Shown piece after piece: positions 1-9,713 of a DNA stretch of 64,000 bases. How positions within the stretch are numbered: the stretch's first letter is position 1; every line of letters begins with the position of its first letter. Location: contig JAJLRJ010000003.1 of NCBI GenBank assembly GCA_024195265.1, positions 54,853,284-54,917,283 on the forward strand, in the 5' to 3' direction. The stretch is from Dendrophyllia cribrosa (lineage: Eukaryota; Cnidaria; Anthozoa; Scleractinia; Dendrophylliidae). The notes under the pieces were generated by a model. That model searched no databases, had not been told where the DNA came from, and worked only from the letters and a program-made list of their open reading frames with translations. Both the position numbers and the translations under genes were made by a program.

Positions 1-142
1 GGTTCATTTGAATGAAGTGAGTGGAAATGTTGAAGCCAGTTTTCCTCTGAGATCAACGGAAGATCAACTTTGTCTTTTCGACTGTCATCCATTGATTTTA
101 AACACTGCCAAAAACTTTTCTTATCCGGATTTTTAGTGGTTT
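1..142 (-). pseudogene. LINE ORF2 fragment (distal part), interrupted by the Maverick
   Basis: Read on the minus strand, this flank is open without stops and has the character of the segment before the reverse transcriptase domain of a LINE ORF2, with a motif like SFWQCLKSM. It is in the same frame as the minus-strand fragment at 16088-16310 on the other side of the Maverick when one copy of the 6-bp target duplication is kept. The Maverick therefore inserted into this LINE copy. The fragment runs off the left window edge, so its full extent is unknown. Confidence 0.6.
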
Positions 143-148
143 CCTCTA
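143..148. repeat. Target site duplication, left copy (CCTCTA)
   Basis: CCTCTA directly precedes the left terminal inverted repeat and is repeated exactly at 16082-16087 after the right one. A 6-bp duplication is the known size for Maverick/Polinton integrases, so this fixes the element boundaries to the base. Confidence 0.93.
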
Positions 149-285
149 AGTAGTTAGAATATGTATGAACGACTTCCACCACACAAAATACGTTCAAAAA
201 ACATCCCCACTCATTCAACAAGTTCCAACAACTTCCAACTTCCTTCAACAAATGCGTATCAATAGAAATGGTGGGGCCAACAGAA
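149..285 (+). repeat. Maverick left terminal inverted repeat
   Basis: This 137-bp repeat begins AGTAGTTAGAATATG and matches the reverse complement of 15945-16081 with a single mismatch. AG at the outer end is typical of Maverick termini. Just inside it (about 286-330) the motif TTCAACAACTTCCAACTTCC recurs, giving a short subterminal direct repeat that is absent from the right end. Confidence 0.95.
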
Positions 286-332
286 AAAACATCCTCACAC
301 ATTCAACAACTTCCAACTTCCTTCAAGAAACC

Positions 333-3300
333 TCACAAGGTCACATATTTTGACCATCCCTCAATTTTCAAATTCATCTTATTCACCAGAACATCTTCTT
401 TCACATGAAACTTTTGTTTGAGAAAGAACAATTCGACACGTTTTCCAAATTTTTCCTGCTCTTTCAAGAAGCGGACAATCTGCTTTCGTTTCTTCTCAAG
501 TTTTTCTGCTTTGATATCTTCCTCGCTTTTTGGCATCCTTTTCAATCCAATTATTTCTTTTTCCACGCGGGCTGCGCCTTCGCTCCGCTCCACTCCGCTC
601 CGCTCCACTTCTTCCACTTGGACTGCACCTTCGCTCATTTCTTCCACACAGGCTGTGTCTTCTTCCACTTGATTTTTTTCTACTCCAAGTCCCCAATAAC
701 CCCACGGCCATATGCTGACCCCATCTTCTCTTAGAAAACTCTTGTCATCATCAGCACTCAAAGCTGTTTTGTTCACTCTCTGGGTGAAGATTTCATGTTT
801 TTCACTTCTAATGCAGTTCATAATCCTCATCTGAGGAACTCCTGTTTCTGAACATTTCACATAGTCCTCATGTATGACATATTTTTTCACAACTCGCTTC
901 TTCACACCCTTGCATTTCTTTATTCCACCTCCTCCATGCATCTTGATGGAATAGCATTTTGCTCTCAATCCCACAAACTCTTCTATGATTTTTCCACCTG
1001 CTTCATCTTTCATCAACCCCAAAACTTTCTTGTTCATCCGAGTGATGGTTCCATCTAGAACTCTGGGATGAGACTCTGCAAACTCAGATGTGTCAAAGTG
1101 CGTTGGAACATCTTTTGCAATGTCCACAAACAAATCATCCGTTTCAATCTCATAGAGCAAGGAGTCAGTGTCTGTGAAACACAACTGAGCTGTTTTCCAT
1201 TTCTTTTTCACATAACCATAGTGAAAGTCAAACATCAAAGTTTTTGACATATCCAAAATCGCTTGACCCACAAAGACAGGCTTATCAAAAAGCATCTTCG
1301 TTCGTTTCATGTGAACTCCCACAAAATTTTCATCAAAGATGGTGCAATGCTCAAAGTTTGGTTTAGCAACCAACTAGATTAATTTCTTGTCTCGGCACAC
1401 TAACTTCACATCTTTTCTCTTCCTGATGTTCTCCATGGTCTTTCCAAAGACTGCATTATTCATCAACTTGAAGAAATCCTTCTCAAATGCATTCTTGGAT
1501 TGCTGTCGCAGGATGACATTCTTGTCAATGAACGATTTCAACCAACATTCTTCCTGAAATTTCACCCCTCTTCTCACCTTCTTCAACACACATCCCAGAT
1601 CCAAAGCTTGCTTCAACAGTTTCCGATGCACAACCATCTTTCTCTTGTTCCACAAGTTGGGAATCAGTTTCTCCACCTTTCCCATTTTCACTCGTTCAGG
1701 CAGGGGAGGAAAATCTTTGAGGAAGTCATGCAACTCCCACGGGATGTCAACATCCACTTCCAGAACGCAACTTTGATTTTCCCATTGCTTCAACTCTTCT
1801 TCACTCATCCATTTGAAGTCCCCAACTGGAAGTGGATTCGACATCGCCCATGCATAGAGGCCATTCGCGTCCCAATAAGCAATGAACTTTGACGGTTTCT
1901 CAGGATTGAAATCATCCCCCATGAACTTGTTGTTTGCATTTGCTCTCCCATGGAAGATCATTGAAACACCACCTCGAATTCCTCGCTCGAAAAACAAAAG
2001 CATGTCTGGGTCAGTCAGCAGCTCCAGCTCAACTTCACTCTCCTTCAAAGCTGCATCCCAGGCTAAACCGGGAGAAGTGAAAAACCAAGCAGGATCGAGG
2101 TCATAGTGTGTCCGGCAAACTTTCCTGAACTCTTGAAACACATCCGCTTTCAGATATGCATCGTGGAAATCTCCCATGTTCTGCATTTTCATCTTCTCCC
2201 AGACTTTCTTTGCATGCTCGAAATCCTCATCGCTCACTTCTTCATCATTCAGTTGGGAGAAGAAAGCATCTTTTTCAGGGAGTTTTGACACTTTGAATTT
2301 CTCCACTGAATCCAACCATTCATATGGGAAGATTCCTTTCTGTTTGAACAACTCCCACTGCTCACCAAACGCCTTTCGCGTTTCAATGAAATCTTCATCC
2401 CTCAAATTCCTCACTAAGTTCCCCAAAGGAGCAGCCATGAATGCAGCTGAATCCAGAAACCGAATTTCATGCCATATCTTTCTTGGTTCTCCAAACCCAA
2501 TCGGTTCTATTTCCCCTACTTGAATCTTCTTGGAGAAAGATATGAACTTCTCCTCATTGTTTGGGAGACAAGTGATGTCTCCTTCAGTCATTCCTAAACT
2601 CTTCACAATGAAATGTGCGTCATATCCTTTCAAGTTGTGGAAAATCACTGGAGTGAACTTTGGTTATCTGAAATTCAGATTGCAAGCTTCATGAGCTGCT
2701 CCCCTGAATTTTCCCGTGAAGTGGCAGTGATCTCGAACTCGCACATCATCCGCTTCAAATTCCTTTTCACATATCCAACAACAGCTTGCTTCTTCAAACT
2801 TTCTTTGTTCTTTCCACCCAAATTTCATCTTCTCAGGAAACGCCACTTCTTCTTGAATTCCCAACACAAACTGAGTCAGTTCTTCCACAAATTTCTTTCC
2901 AACATCAACTTCATCACTTTCTGCCCGGAACAAGACTGGTTCTCTTTCCACAAAGTCTGACACCAGATGAAACGCAAATGAACAAGCCACATGTTTTTGA
3001 AACTTTTCAGTGAAAGAGTCTTCAGCTGGTGGTTGAACGGAAGAGATTGGAAGTTGCTTTGCTTCAAAATCTGCAAAGATCACAAATGGGAAAGTCATCT
3101 TTCTGTTGAAGTTTTTGAACTTCACCACACTCCCTTCATTTGGCATGACAATTTTCACTGCTTCAAACTGAAAGCAAGATTTTTCATGTTTTTTCAATGC
3201 AGTTTCATGAGGAAAGTGATTCAAACATCTTCGGCAAAAAACAACTGCACTTGTGTGTTTTGTCACTTGACTCCTCAAAAGTCGACTGAGGTTTTTGATC

Positions 3301-4451
3301 CAGCAGAAATGTGTTTTCTCTTTTCCATCCTCAACCTTTTTCAACCACAACAGATCAATCATTTTCCCTTTTGCTTCAGAGATTCTCAGGGGAAAGACCG
3401 TTCCACCTTCCCACCCGAAAACATTCACTGCCAATCCGGCATTCCTTCTTTCAAACTTTCCAATGTCACTCAAAGGATTTGGGAAAGACAACCCAGTCCA
3501 ATCCAACTTCTGACTCTTTTCCCGCAAGTCAATTGAGATTCTTTCTGGATGAACTTCAACTGGGTTGAGTGCTCTTGTCCCGCACCACTTGAAACACTTT
3601 TCATCCTCATTCTTCAAATTCAACACAGCTTGCTTATTTTTCAATGTTGTTGGAAGTTTCATCCATGAACTTCCTCGCAGGGGTTGAAAGGTTGCGAAGG
3701 GAATAATCAACTCCACCACCCTTTCAAACCTCCAATTCGATCCTTTCAGTTGAAAAGTCGCCATGTTCTCCATTACTCTTTCAACCATTGCATCAACAGC
3801 TTCCCATTTGTCTGTTCCTTCCAAATTCACCATCACTCGAGAGTGAAACCTTGCTTCTTCTACAATCTCTTCTCCAGTTGCCAACGAAGTTCGAGACATC
3901 AAACAAACCAAAATCAATTTGACTTTGGTCAATCGGTTTCGTTGAAGCAAAACGCCAATTTGGGGCCTCACACGTTTGAAGAACTTTCTAGGAAGTTCTC
4001 CTGGTCTTCCCGGAATGGCAACGTCTCTCACATATCTTCTGAAGGCGGAATCTCGTTCCACACTTCTCATTTCATCCAACCGTCTTTTGAATTCTTCCCA
4101 TTCTGGATTTGGTTGCCTCTCAGGCATATCAGCAGTTTCCAACCAATTCAACCAGTCAGAAATCGTTTCTTTTTGTTCTTGAATGACTGCTGGAATTTCT
4201 TGGAGAGGAAACGGTCTTCTTTCCGGAACCAAAACGGGAAAATCAATCTGAGGAACTTTCTTGTTGAGTGGATTGCGTCGGGAGTTTTTCCAGGAAGAAG
4301 GAGGCAATGGAGAACTTGGAAATCCTTTCAATCTTGGTCCTTCCGGTTGAGATTCTTTCCATTCTTCCATCAACTCCTCCTTGGACATTTTGGAAGCTCC
4401 AGGCATTCCCTCTTCACGAGCCCACTTTTTCAATTCTTTGAGTGTTCTCAT
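333..4451 (-). pseudogene. Protein-primed family B DNA polymerase (Maverick type), two in-frame stops
   Basis: This is the replicative polymerase of the Maverick. The start is the ATG at 4451 (MRTLKELKKW), because upstream codons overlap the divergent gene at 4483. An N-terminal region is followed by a Cys/His knuckle (CWICEKEF...DHCHFTGKFRG), the 3'-5' exonuclease (FADFEAK), then polymerase motifs A (YWDANGLYAWAM), B (KLMNNAVFGKTME) and C (FTDTDSLLYE). The C-terminal tail is charged. Two stops fall in frame, a TAA near 2661 and a TAG near 1374. Downstream codons remain open in the same frame, so these are point lesions and not gene boundaries. Length is about 1370 codons. The gene ends 47 bp from the left inverted repeat, the usual place for pPolB. 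Confidence 0.92.
339..355 (-). terminator. Possible hairpin at the end of the polymerase gene
   Basis: Arms GGTCA and TGACC enclose a 7-nt loop in the last codons of the polymerase gene. This is weaker than the hairpins at the other unit ends, but it is in the matching position. Confidence 0.3.
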
Positions 4452-4482
4452 TTTCTTTGAAAATATAAAAAAATCATATAAA

Positions 4483-4944
4483 ATGAAGTTTTCAATCCAA
4501 GAAGAAGGCCAAGAGAAGCAACTCTTTTTCACATTCAGAGAAGCCACCAAACAAACAGGTATTCCACAAGCCACAATTTCAAGAATTTTGAGATCGGACA
4601 ATGATTCCTTTCGAAGACATTCGGACAAGAAAGTTTTCTTCATCCGGAAAGAAACCGATTCACCATTCATTCAAATCGATGGAGAAGATTTCTCCACCCA
4701 AGAAGAAATTCTGAGCAGATTTGGTCTGCGGCGGCCCATTTTTTATGATCGTCTTTGCAAGAACGGAGGGAAATTCTTTCTGGATTCGCACAATGAATTG
4801 CATCAAATCACATGGAAGTCTCCTGACTTGGAAAAAGCAATGGACAAGGCGAGAGAAGCGGAACTTTGGACAAAACTTTTTGAAATGGCCAAAAGAGGGA
4901 AGAAGTTTCCCGCATTCATCAGAAAAACTGAGATTGAGCCGTGA
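4483..4944 (+). CDS. Small protein with two helix-turn-helix-like segments
   Basis: This is a 153-residue protein starting MKFSIQEEGQ, transcribed divergently from the polymerase with only 31 bp between the two ATGs. The in-frame upstream extension lies antisense to the polymerase, so the ATG at 4483 is preferred; an A/T-rich TATAAA lies just before it. Residues about 18-40 (FREATKQTGIPQATISRIL) and about 72-90 (STQEEILSRFGLRRPIFYDRL) each look like a helix-turn-helix. A DNA-binding regulator of early Maverick genes is a reasonable inference. No named family is recognised. The reading frame is intact. Confidence 0.55.
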   Translation: MKFSIQEEGQEKQLFFTFREATKQTGIPQATISRILRSDNDSFRRHSDKKVFFIRKETDSPFIQIDGEDFSTQEEILSRFGLRRPIFYDRLCKNGGKFFLDSHNELHQITWKSPDLEKAMDKAREAELWTKLFEMAKRGKKFPAFIRKTEIEP

Positions 4945-4945
4945 A

Positions 4946-4966
4946 TTCCATTTCAATGAACTGGAA
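4946..4966. terminator. Hairpin between convergent genes
   Basis: Outer arms TTCCA and TGGAA and inner arms TTCA and TGAA, separated by one mismatch on each side, lie exactly between the stop codons of the genes at 4944 (+) and 4968 (-). Confidence 0.4.
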
Positions 4967-4967
4967 A

Positions 4968-5451
4968 TCATGCAACTTTTGCTGTCACAAAAACTGACTT
5001 GATGGCACATGTGATTGCTTCGCAATCTCCACAAAAGATTCGGCAAATGTGGAGGGTGACCTGTCCAGACAGTTTTTCCCCAACATGTTCATGTGGAATG
5101 AAATGACCTTTGTCAGTTCCAAATGGAACAACAATTCGTCCGATCTTGTTGGTCATCAACTTTCCCCAAACTTTTTTCCATTTGACTTCGGACAGTTTTG
5201 ATTAGGTTGAAATCGGACGAGTGGAAATTTCCAAATCGATGGCCACTCATGAATGCTACTTTTGGTTGGTTTTTCATTGCCAACATTCTGATGCGTTTTT
5301 GAATCTCCTGAAACTTTTTCTTGATTTCTGGTGGAGATTGGTCGAGGTTGATTCCCAGTGAAAAACCAAACTGATTCTTGAAGATTTTGAAGATGCAGTT
5401 TTTGATCTTGAGAAGGATTGGTTTAACATCTTTGTGGAGAGGAATCATCAT
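4968..5451 (-). pseudogene. Paralogue of the 5980-6603 gene, frameshifted
   Basis: Two overlapping reading frames (5451-5113 and 5159-4968) together match the protein at 6603-5980. The N-termini share the IPL start of the conserved block. The C-termini share CRIFCGDCEAITC versus KQIFFGKHKAITC. The middles share FGNFHSSDFNLI versus FAKFSEGDFRLI. The frame changes near 5175-5185, in an A-rich run on the coding strand, so this copy is broken. It lacks the acidic C-terminal tail of its sister. The two copies are separated by the coiled-coil gene, so this is an old tandem duplication with divergence. If the sister is a single-stranded DNA-binding protein, this would be a second, tail-less form. 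Confidence 0.6.
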
Positions 5452-5565
5452 GAAAACGTGAAAGGCGTTTTTGATTTACGGTTCATCCGTTTGGATTGTT
5501 TCAGAATCGAATTCTTCCAGGTTCATTTTATTTGTTTTTTTTTTTTCAAAAAACTTCAAAAAAGA

Positions 5566-5943
5566 ATGTTCCCAAAGAAAATGAAAGTGAAGAGAAACAA
5601 TGACGATGCTGAAGCACGAGAAAACTTCAGGAAACTGGAGATTGCCAGGCGAGAATGGAATGAAAACCTTCGTGTCCTCAGGAAAAAAGAGTATGAAGAA
5701 TGTGAAGCCCAAGTCAGAAATGCTGAGCAACAAAGACGTGAAAAGTTTGATAGAACTGATCATGAAAGATTGCAACTCGAAAGAGAGAATGAGAAACGTG
5801 AAAAGTTTGAAAGGCATATCATTTCCTGCCGTGAAGCGTATGAAAGCTATAAAACTGAAAAGAGAGAAGAAGAAAGACGCGAGGAAGAACAAAGACGAAA
5901 GTGTGCGGTTGAGTTGGGCCGAATCGCTGGTTTCATTGTTTGA
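5566..5943 (+). CDS. Coiled-coil protein, 125 aa, unknown role
   Basis: Starting at MFPKKMKVKRN, this protein is almost entirely charged helix: runs of E, K and R with repeated REKFERH-type segments, then a short hydrophobic C-terminus (LGRIAGFIV). No enzymatic motif is visible. The ATG at 5566 follows a T/A-rich stretch. The frame is open further upstream, but that part is antisense to the paralogue gene and differs in composition. It converges with the gene at 5980 and shares a hairpin between the two stops. A structural or scaffold-like role in virion assembly is possible but only a guess. Confidence 0.5.
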   Translation: MFPKKMKVKRNNDDAEARENFRKLEIARREWNENLRVLRKKEYEECEAQVRNAEQQRREKFDRTDHERLQLERENEKREKFERHIISCREAYESYKTEKREEERREEEQRRKCAVELGRIAGFIV

Positions 5944-5946
5944 ATT

Positions 5947-5971
5947 GTTTCCTTTCCAATGGAAAAGAAAC
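5947..5971. terminator. Hairpin between convergent genes
   Basis: Arms GTTTC-x-TTTCC and GGAAA-x-GAAAC, with one mismatch on each arm and loop AAT, lie directly downstream of the stop at 5943 (+) and the stop at 5980 (-). Confidence 0.5.
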
Positions 5972-5979
5972 GAATCACC

Positions 5980-6603
5980 TCATTCTTCCTCATCTTCCGC
6001 CTCCTCTTCTGAATCTTCTTCCAACTCGTCAAACAGGGACTCCTCCGTTTCTGTTTCTCTCATAAGAATTTCTTGCGCAATGCATGTGATGGCTTTGTGT
6101 TTGCCGAAAAAGATTTGCTTGAACACCATGAACACATCACCGTTCAAAGAGGACCCAAGCAATTTCATTGGGTCAAGTCTCTTTTTCCCCTTTCTTCCAT
6201 CTCTCCTCGTTGTCTCTTGCCAAAACGTTGTTGTGATTTTTCCATCTTTCTGATAGAGTTTCCCCCAAAGTTCTGACGCCTCATCTTTTTTGCGGATCAG
6301 TCTAAAATCACCTTCTGAAAACTTCGCAAACTTTTTGTCCAGTTCTTCGATCTTTGGCTTGTTTTCAATCGCCAGTTTGTTGAATTCAGTTTCCAACCCT
6401 TTCACGAAATCAACTTCATTCTTTTCCGATTCCAAATTCACCAAACTCAACCTCAAAGCGAAAGTGGTTTCTTTGTTGAATGTCTTTTCCCAGATTCTGA
6501 ATTTCATGGAATTGAATCTCACCTGGCAATTTGTCAAGGGGATGATGCAACCATGAGTGATTTTGGTTGGCTCACCAGCTTTGACTGCTATTCTCTTCTT
6601 CAT
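5980..6603 (-). CDS. Maverick protein with acidic tail, possible ssDNA-binding protein
   Basis: This 207-residue intact protein starts MKKRIAVKAG. The first half is beta-rich and basic (KFRIWEKTFNKETTFALRL), the middle is helical, and a conserved KAITCIAQEILM block comes before a tail made nearly only of D and E (DELEEDSEEEAEDEEE). A C-terminal acidic tail after a compact domain is typical of replication single-stranded DNA-binding proteins, and Maverick replication by strand displacement would need one. That role is inference; no OB-fold signature can be proved by eye. A frameshifted paralogue lies at 4968-5451. Confidence 0.55.
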   Translation of the reverse strand: MKKRIAVKAGEPTKITHGCIIPLTNCQVRFNSMKFRIWEKTFNKETTFALRLSLVNLESEKNEVDFVKGLETEFNKLAIENKPKIEELDKKFAKFSEGDFRLIRKKDEASELWGKLYQKDGKITTTFWQETTRRDGRKGKKRLDPMKLLGSSLNGDVFMVFKQIFFGKHKAITCIAQEILMRETETEESLFDELEEDSEEEAEDEEE

Positions 6604-6695
6604 TTTCTAGATGGATACAAAATTTTGAAGTTTTTTGAAAAAAGAAAAACATAAAAAACGTTTTCTTTTCAGGTTTCAAACACAAGACAAAGAAA

Positions 6696-6708
6696 GACGG
6701 CTGCCGTC
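6696..6708 (-). terminator. Hairpin just after the membrane-protein gene
   Basis: GACGGC and GCCGTC, separated by one T, begin 5 nt past the stop codon of the gene at 6713-7207. This marks the end of the ATPase-fibre-membrane protein unit. Confidence 0.45.
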
Positions 6709-6712
6709 ATCA

Positions 6713-7207
6713 TCACTCAAACAACAAATCATATTGCCTCTCAAACTTCTCCAAATCCAATCCCAAATCAATCACAATTCCATCAACCGCCTCCATTGCA
6801 GGAAGGAATTCACTTCGATCAAATTTCCCACTTCTCAAAGCAAAACGCAACTCTGTCAATGTTTTCTCATAGGTGGTGAACGCGAACTTCGCCATGTCAA
6901 TTTTGTTTCCATATTTCTTCAACTCACTCGCTGTTTTCAAGACCAATCCAGCACCTGAAATCACTCCCAACACGATGGGATTCATTGTTGCTGCCCCGGC
7001 AATCGTTCCGATCGCAAGAAGAGCGGAAGAGGCCAAATTCACAAACAAATTCATTCTCTTGAAATGTTTGTGAGCTCTTTTCAAACACCAAAATCTTTTG
7101 TGATAGAATCGGAAGAGTTGCTTGATCTCTTCCAGTTTTTCTTCCTTCATATCAGGGTTGATGTGTTTGAATCTGAAGATGCTTTGCCTTCGGCTTTGTT
7201 TTCCCAT
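6713..7207 (-). CDS. Small membrane protein, 164 aa
   Basis: The protein starts MGKQSRRQSIF with a basic N-terminus. Two adjacent hydrophobic stretches follow at about residues 55-95 (LFVNLASSALLAIGTIAGAA and PIVLGVISGAGLVL), separated by a short turn, so it probably spans a membrane as a hairpin. The C-terminal half is charged and helical. It is the last gene of a minus-strand unit (ATPase, fibre, this gene) with a 15-bp gap to the fibre stop. Small hydrophobic proteins near capsid genes are common in Mavericks and adintoviruses. The function here is not known. Confidence 0.6.
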   Translation of the reverse strand: MGKQSRRQSIFRFKHINPDMKEEKLEEIKQLFRFYHKRFWCLKRAHKHFKRMNLFVNLASSALLAIGTIAGAATMNPIVLGVISGAGLVLKTASELKKYGNKIDMAKFAFTTYEKTLTELRFALRSGKFDRSEFLPAMEAVDGIVIDLGLDLEKFERQYDLLFE

Positions 7208-7222
7208 TTTATTTGGGAGAAA

Positions 7223-9052
7223 TTATATTTCGATCAGAATCGTCGCTTTTGCTTTAGATATTTCACCCCCTGTGAGGGTGATGAAGAACCATTCATCTTT
7301 TTTCACTTGTTGGTTGAAAGTGAAACGCGACGGATTTCCTGAAGACACAACAGCAATCCTTCTGATTCGATCCTTTTTCACCACCAATGACATGGTGATG
7401 TTTTCACCCTCATTGAGTACCACACTTTTGATTTGAAAGTCAATCCCAAAAAACTGCCAATAATTTGTCTCATCTTCATATTCATTTGGGAAAATCAGAC
7501 ATTCGCTGTGTTTTCCTTTCACAAATCTTGCAAGAATGATGGATTGTGATGGTGCAATCAGGTTGTGCCCATTCAAATCCAAATCAGTCTCCATGACCAT
7601 CTTCCCTTCCTCAAACGCAAAAGGAGCATCGAAGACGTTGCTCGGCACATCTGCTTGACTGTCAGAAATTCCATAGATGATCAGTTTTGCATCTCCTGGG
7701 GACTGATCTTCCTCCGCTCCTTGCCATTTTAAATCGACAAAAATGAACTCAGGTGGAGTGATCCCCCACTTATGCATGTGAATGATTGACCTGGAATAAT
7801 TGCTGAATTTCTTTGTAGTTTGTTGATTGATATTCAATGATGTGCTGACGGCATTTACGTCGACTCCCGTCATTTTTGCGGGGAAAAACTCAATGCAGAT
7901 TGTGTACTCTCCTTCTGGAATGCGATACATGTTGAAGCCCAACCGACCGCTGAAAACATTGTCCGAAGATCTTTTGTCAATCTTCAGATTATAAGCTTTC
8001 TTGTTGAATTCATGCGGTGAACCTGAAAAGTTGGAAATTCCTTGAACACTGATATTTGCCTCAGAAGAAGACTGATCTTCATCGTTCATGAGATATCCGA
8101 AGACATTCTTTGGGTGAGATGTGGAAGTGATATGAGATTCATTCACAAATGTTTTCAACTCCTTTTCAGTCGTGGCGATCTCTGCCTCCAGATATTGTTT
8201 GGGAACAGCTTCATCGTCATTTTTTGGGGTTGGAAGATTGCGAAGCTGGAAACCACCCATATCCAGCTTTCCTGTCATTGTCCCTCCTGAAAGAGAGAGT
8301 TTCGTGGCGATTGAGCCTGCAGTGGTAGAGATGGAAGCGTCGACGAAACTTTTTGTTGCAGCTTCTCCTCCAAACTGTGGGTCTTTGAGGTTTGTGATGG
8401 AGTGGTGATTCATGTTCAACTGAACCTCCATCGGAAATTCTTCTTTTCTGGACAAGAATCCATCCCTGATATCGTTAAAAGGTGGAAGATGATCATAGTG
8501 TGTCAAATAGAACTGATAGTCATGTTGCTTTGAATTGATCACGTTGAACAGATGTTTCAAATCGATGTCCTTCGTGATTTCATGCGTATGAGAAGGTGCA
8601 TTTGGGTGAAATTTCTTCAGAGTGATCATATTCACCGCTGACAGGTCCTGGTTTTCATCCGTGGCCACATTGATGATTTTCCTGTCCTTTGCATCCAAAT
8701 CTTGCCCATTTGATGTCAAAAAAATCTGTTTCCCATGGAAAAGCGAAAAAGCATCATTATCACCTGCTGTTTAAACGTTCAGGAGTGAATGATAATTAGC
8801 ATCAAGGTGATCATTCAGAACATTTCTGTCAGTTTTGTTTGGTTTTGTTCCCAGTCCCACGTCCATTTGATGTTTTGTCACAACATCATCACCGCCAACT
8901 CCTTCTGCAACATTCGTCAATCGTTTTTGTTGGAGATTGAAATTTCCATCTTCTGTTTGCGTGAAACCACTTCTCGGCAGCCCAGGTGGACCGGGAGGGC
9001 CTTGACCTGGCGTTCCCGAATTTTCATTTGTGTCACCATTCAGATAACCCAT
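7223..9052 (-). pseudogene. Fibre / receptor-binding-like protein with collagen segment, one in-frame stop
   Basis: One reading frame of about 610 codons starts at the ATG at 9052 (MGYLNGDTNEN), 1 nt beyond the ATPase stop. A TAA at 8768-8770 interrupts it. The frame stays open on both sides, and no ATG restarts it directly after the stop. Residues about 12-22 are a collagen-like GPPGPPGLP. Repeats of the phage tail-fibre kind follow (LTNVAEGVGGDDVVTK, GGTMTGKLDMGGFQLRNL, DDEAVPKQY), then a beta-rich C-terminal half that would be the head domain. The role inferred is a trimeric attachment fibre on the virion vertex. Position after the ATPase is consistent with the morphogenesis block. Confidence 0.7.
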
Positions 9053-9053
9053 T

Positions 9054-9692
9054 TTAAATCTCTTCATCAAAATTTTTCAGTTCCTTCTTTCTTGGTCGGT
9101 CAACAAAGAGAAAGGAGAAATCGCTCTTTGTTGCCTCGTTCAGCTTTTCTGGTTCAATCCCCAACTCATCAGCTATTCTTTTGTTATCTCTTGGAGGAAA
9201 TCTGAAGATGCAAAAATGAGAACAATTGTCCCTGATGTCTTTGGGCACTTTGAAAAATCTTTGAGCAAGATAGATGATGCTGCAATTGCAGTGGCGTCCA
9301 TTGAAGAACCAGTTGATCATTTCATCCTGGTTCTTATCGCAAGCAAAATCATCGAAAATGATGACTCGCTGCCCATCACCGTCTTGGAAAAGTTCTTTCA
9401 GGGGAATGCACTCCGAAAATGACCTGATTACGTTATACCCCGCTGCTGGGTCAACTCGTTCCGCAAAATCTTTGATGAGTCCAACATACTTATCTTGATG
9501 AAGATTTTTCGCAAAGAGAACGATCTCATCGAAGAAGAGTAGGTGATATAACATATTCAGCAGCAGATTTGTTTTCCCACAATTTGATGGCCCGCAGATG
9601 AGCATTCGGAAAGACTCACTTGGCATTGCTGGATGGATTTGCTTGAAGGTTGTTTCTCCTTGACACAGGAAGTCGAAATTGTTGAAACGCAT
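9054..9692 (-). CDS. FtsK/HerA-like genome-packaging ATPase
   Basis: This 212-residue intact ATPase would pump DNA into the capsid. Walker A is GPSNCGKT at about residues 33-40, Walker B is RVIIFDDF at about 108-115, and a sensor-like segment CSIIYLAQRFF follows. The start is MRFNNFDF at 9692, since the open codons upstream begin with TTG. Its ATG lies 21 bp from the divergent gene at 9714, so a very short bidirectional promoter is implied. It is one of the best-preserved genes of the element. Confidence 0.9.
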   Translation of the reverse strand: MRFNNFDFLCQGETTFKQIHPAMPSESFRMLICGPSNCGKTNLLLNMLYHLLFFDEIVLFAKNLHQDKYVGLIKDFAERVDPAAGYNVIRSFSECIPLKELFQDGDGQRVIIFDDFACDKNQDEMINWFFNGRHCNCSIIYLAQRFFKVPKDIRDNCSHFCIFRFPPRDNKRIADELGIEPEKLNEATKSDFSFLFVDRPRKKELKNFDEEI

Positions 9693-9713
9693 TTTTTGTT
9701 TGGTTGACAAAAA
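9693..9713. promoter_or_regulatory. 21-bp divergent intergenic region
   Basis: Only 21 bp, T-rich on one side and A-rich on the other, separate the ATGs of the ATPase and the acidic protein. Both transcripts must have almost no 5' leader or must overlap the other gene. Confidence 0.4.

Noticed and set aside
3684..4460. A 258-codon plus-strand frame antisense to the Maverick polymerase
   Set aside because: It is a shadow of the polymerase, rich in F, S and H as expected from antisense of K/E-rich codons.
9054..9710. ATPase start at 9710
   Set aside because: That codon is TTG; the first ATG is at 9692 and suits a gene 21 bp from its divergent neighbour.
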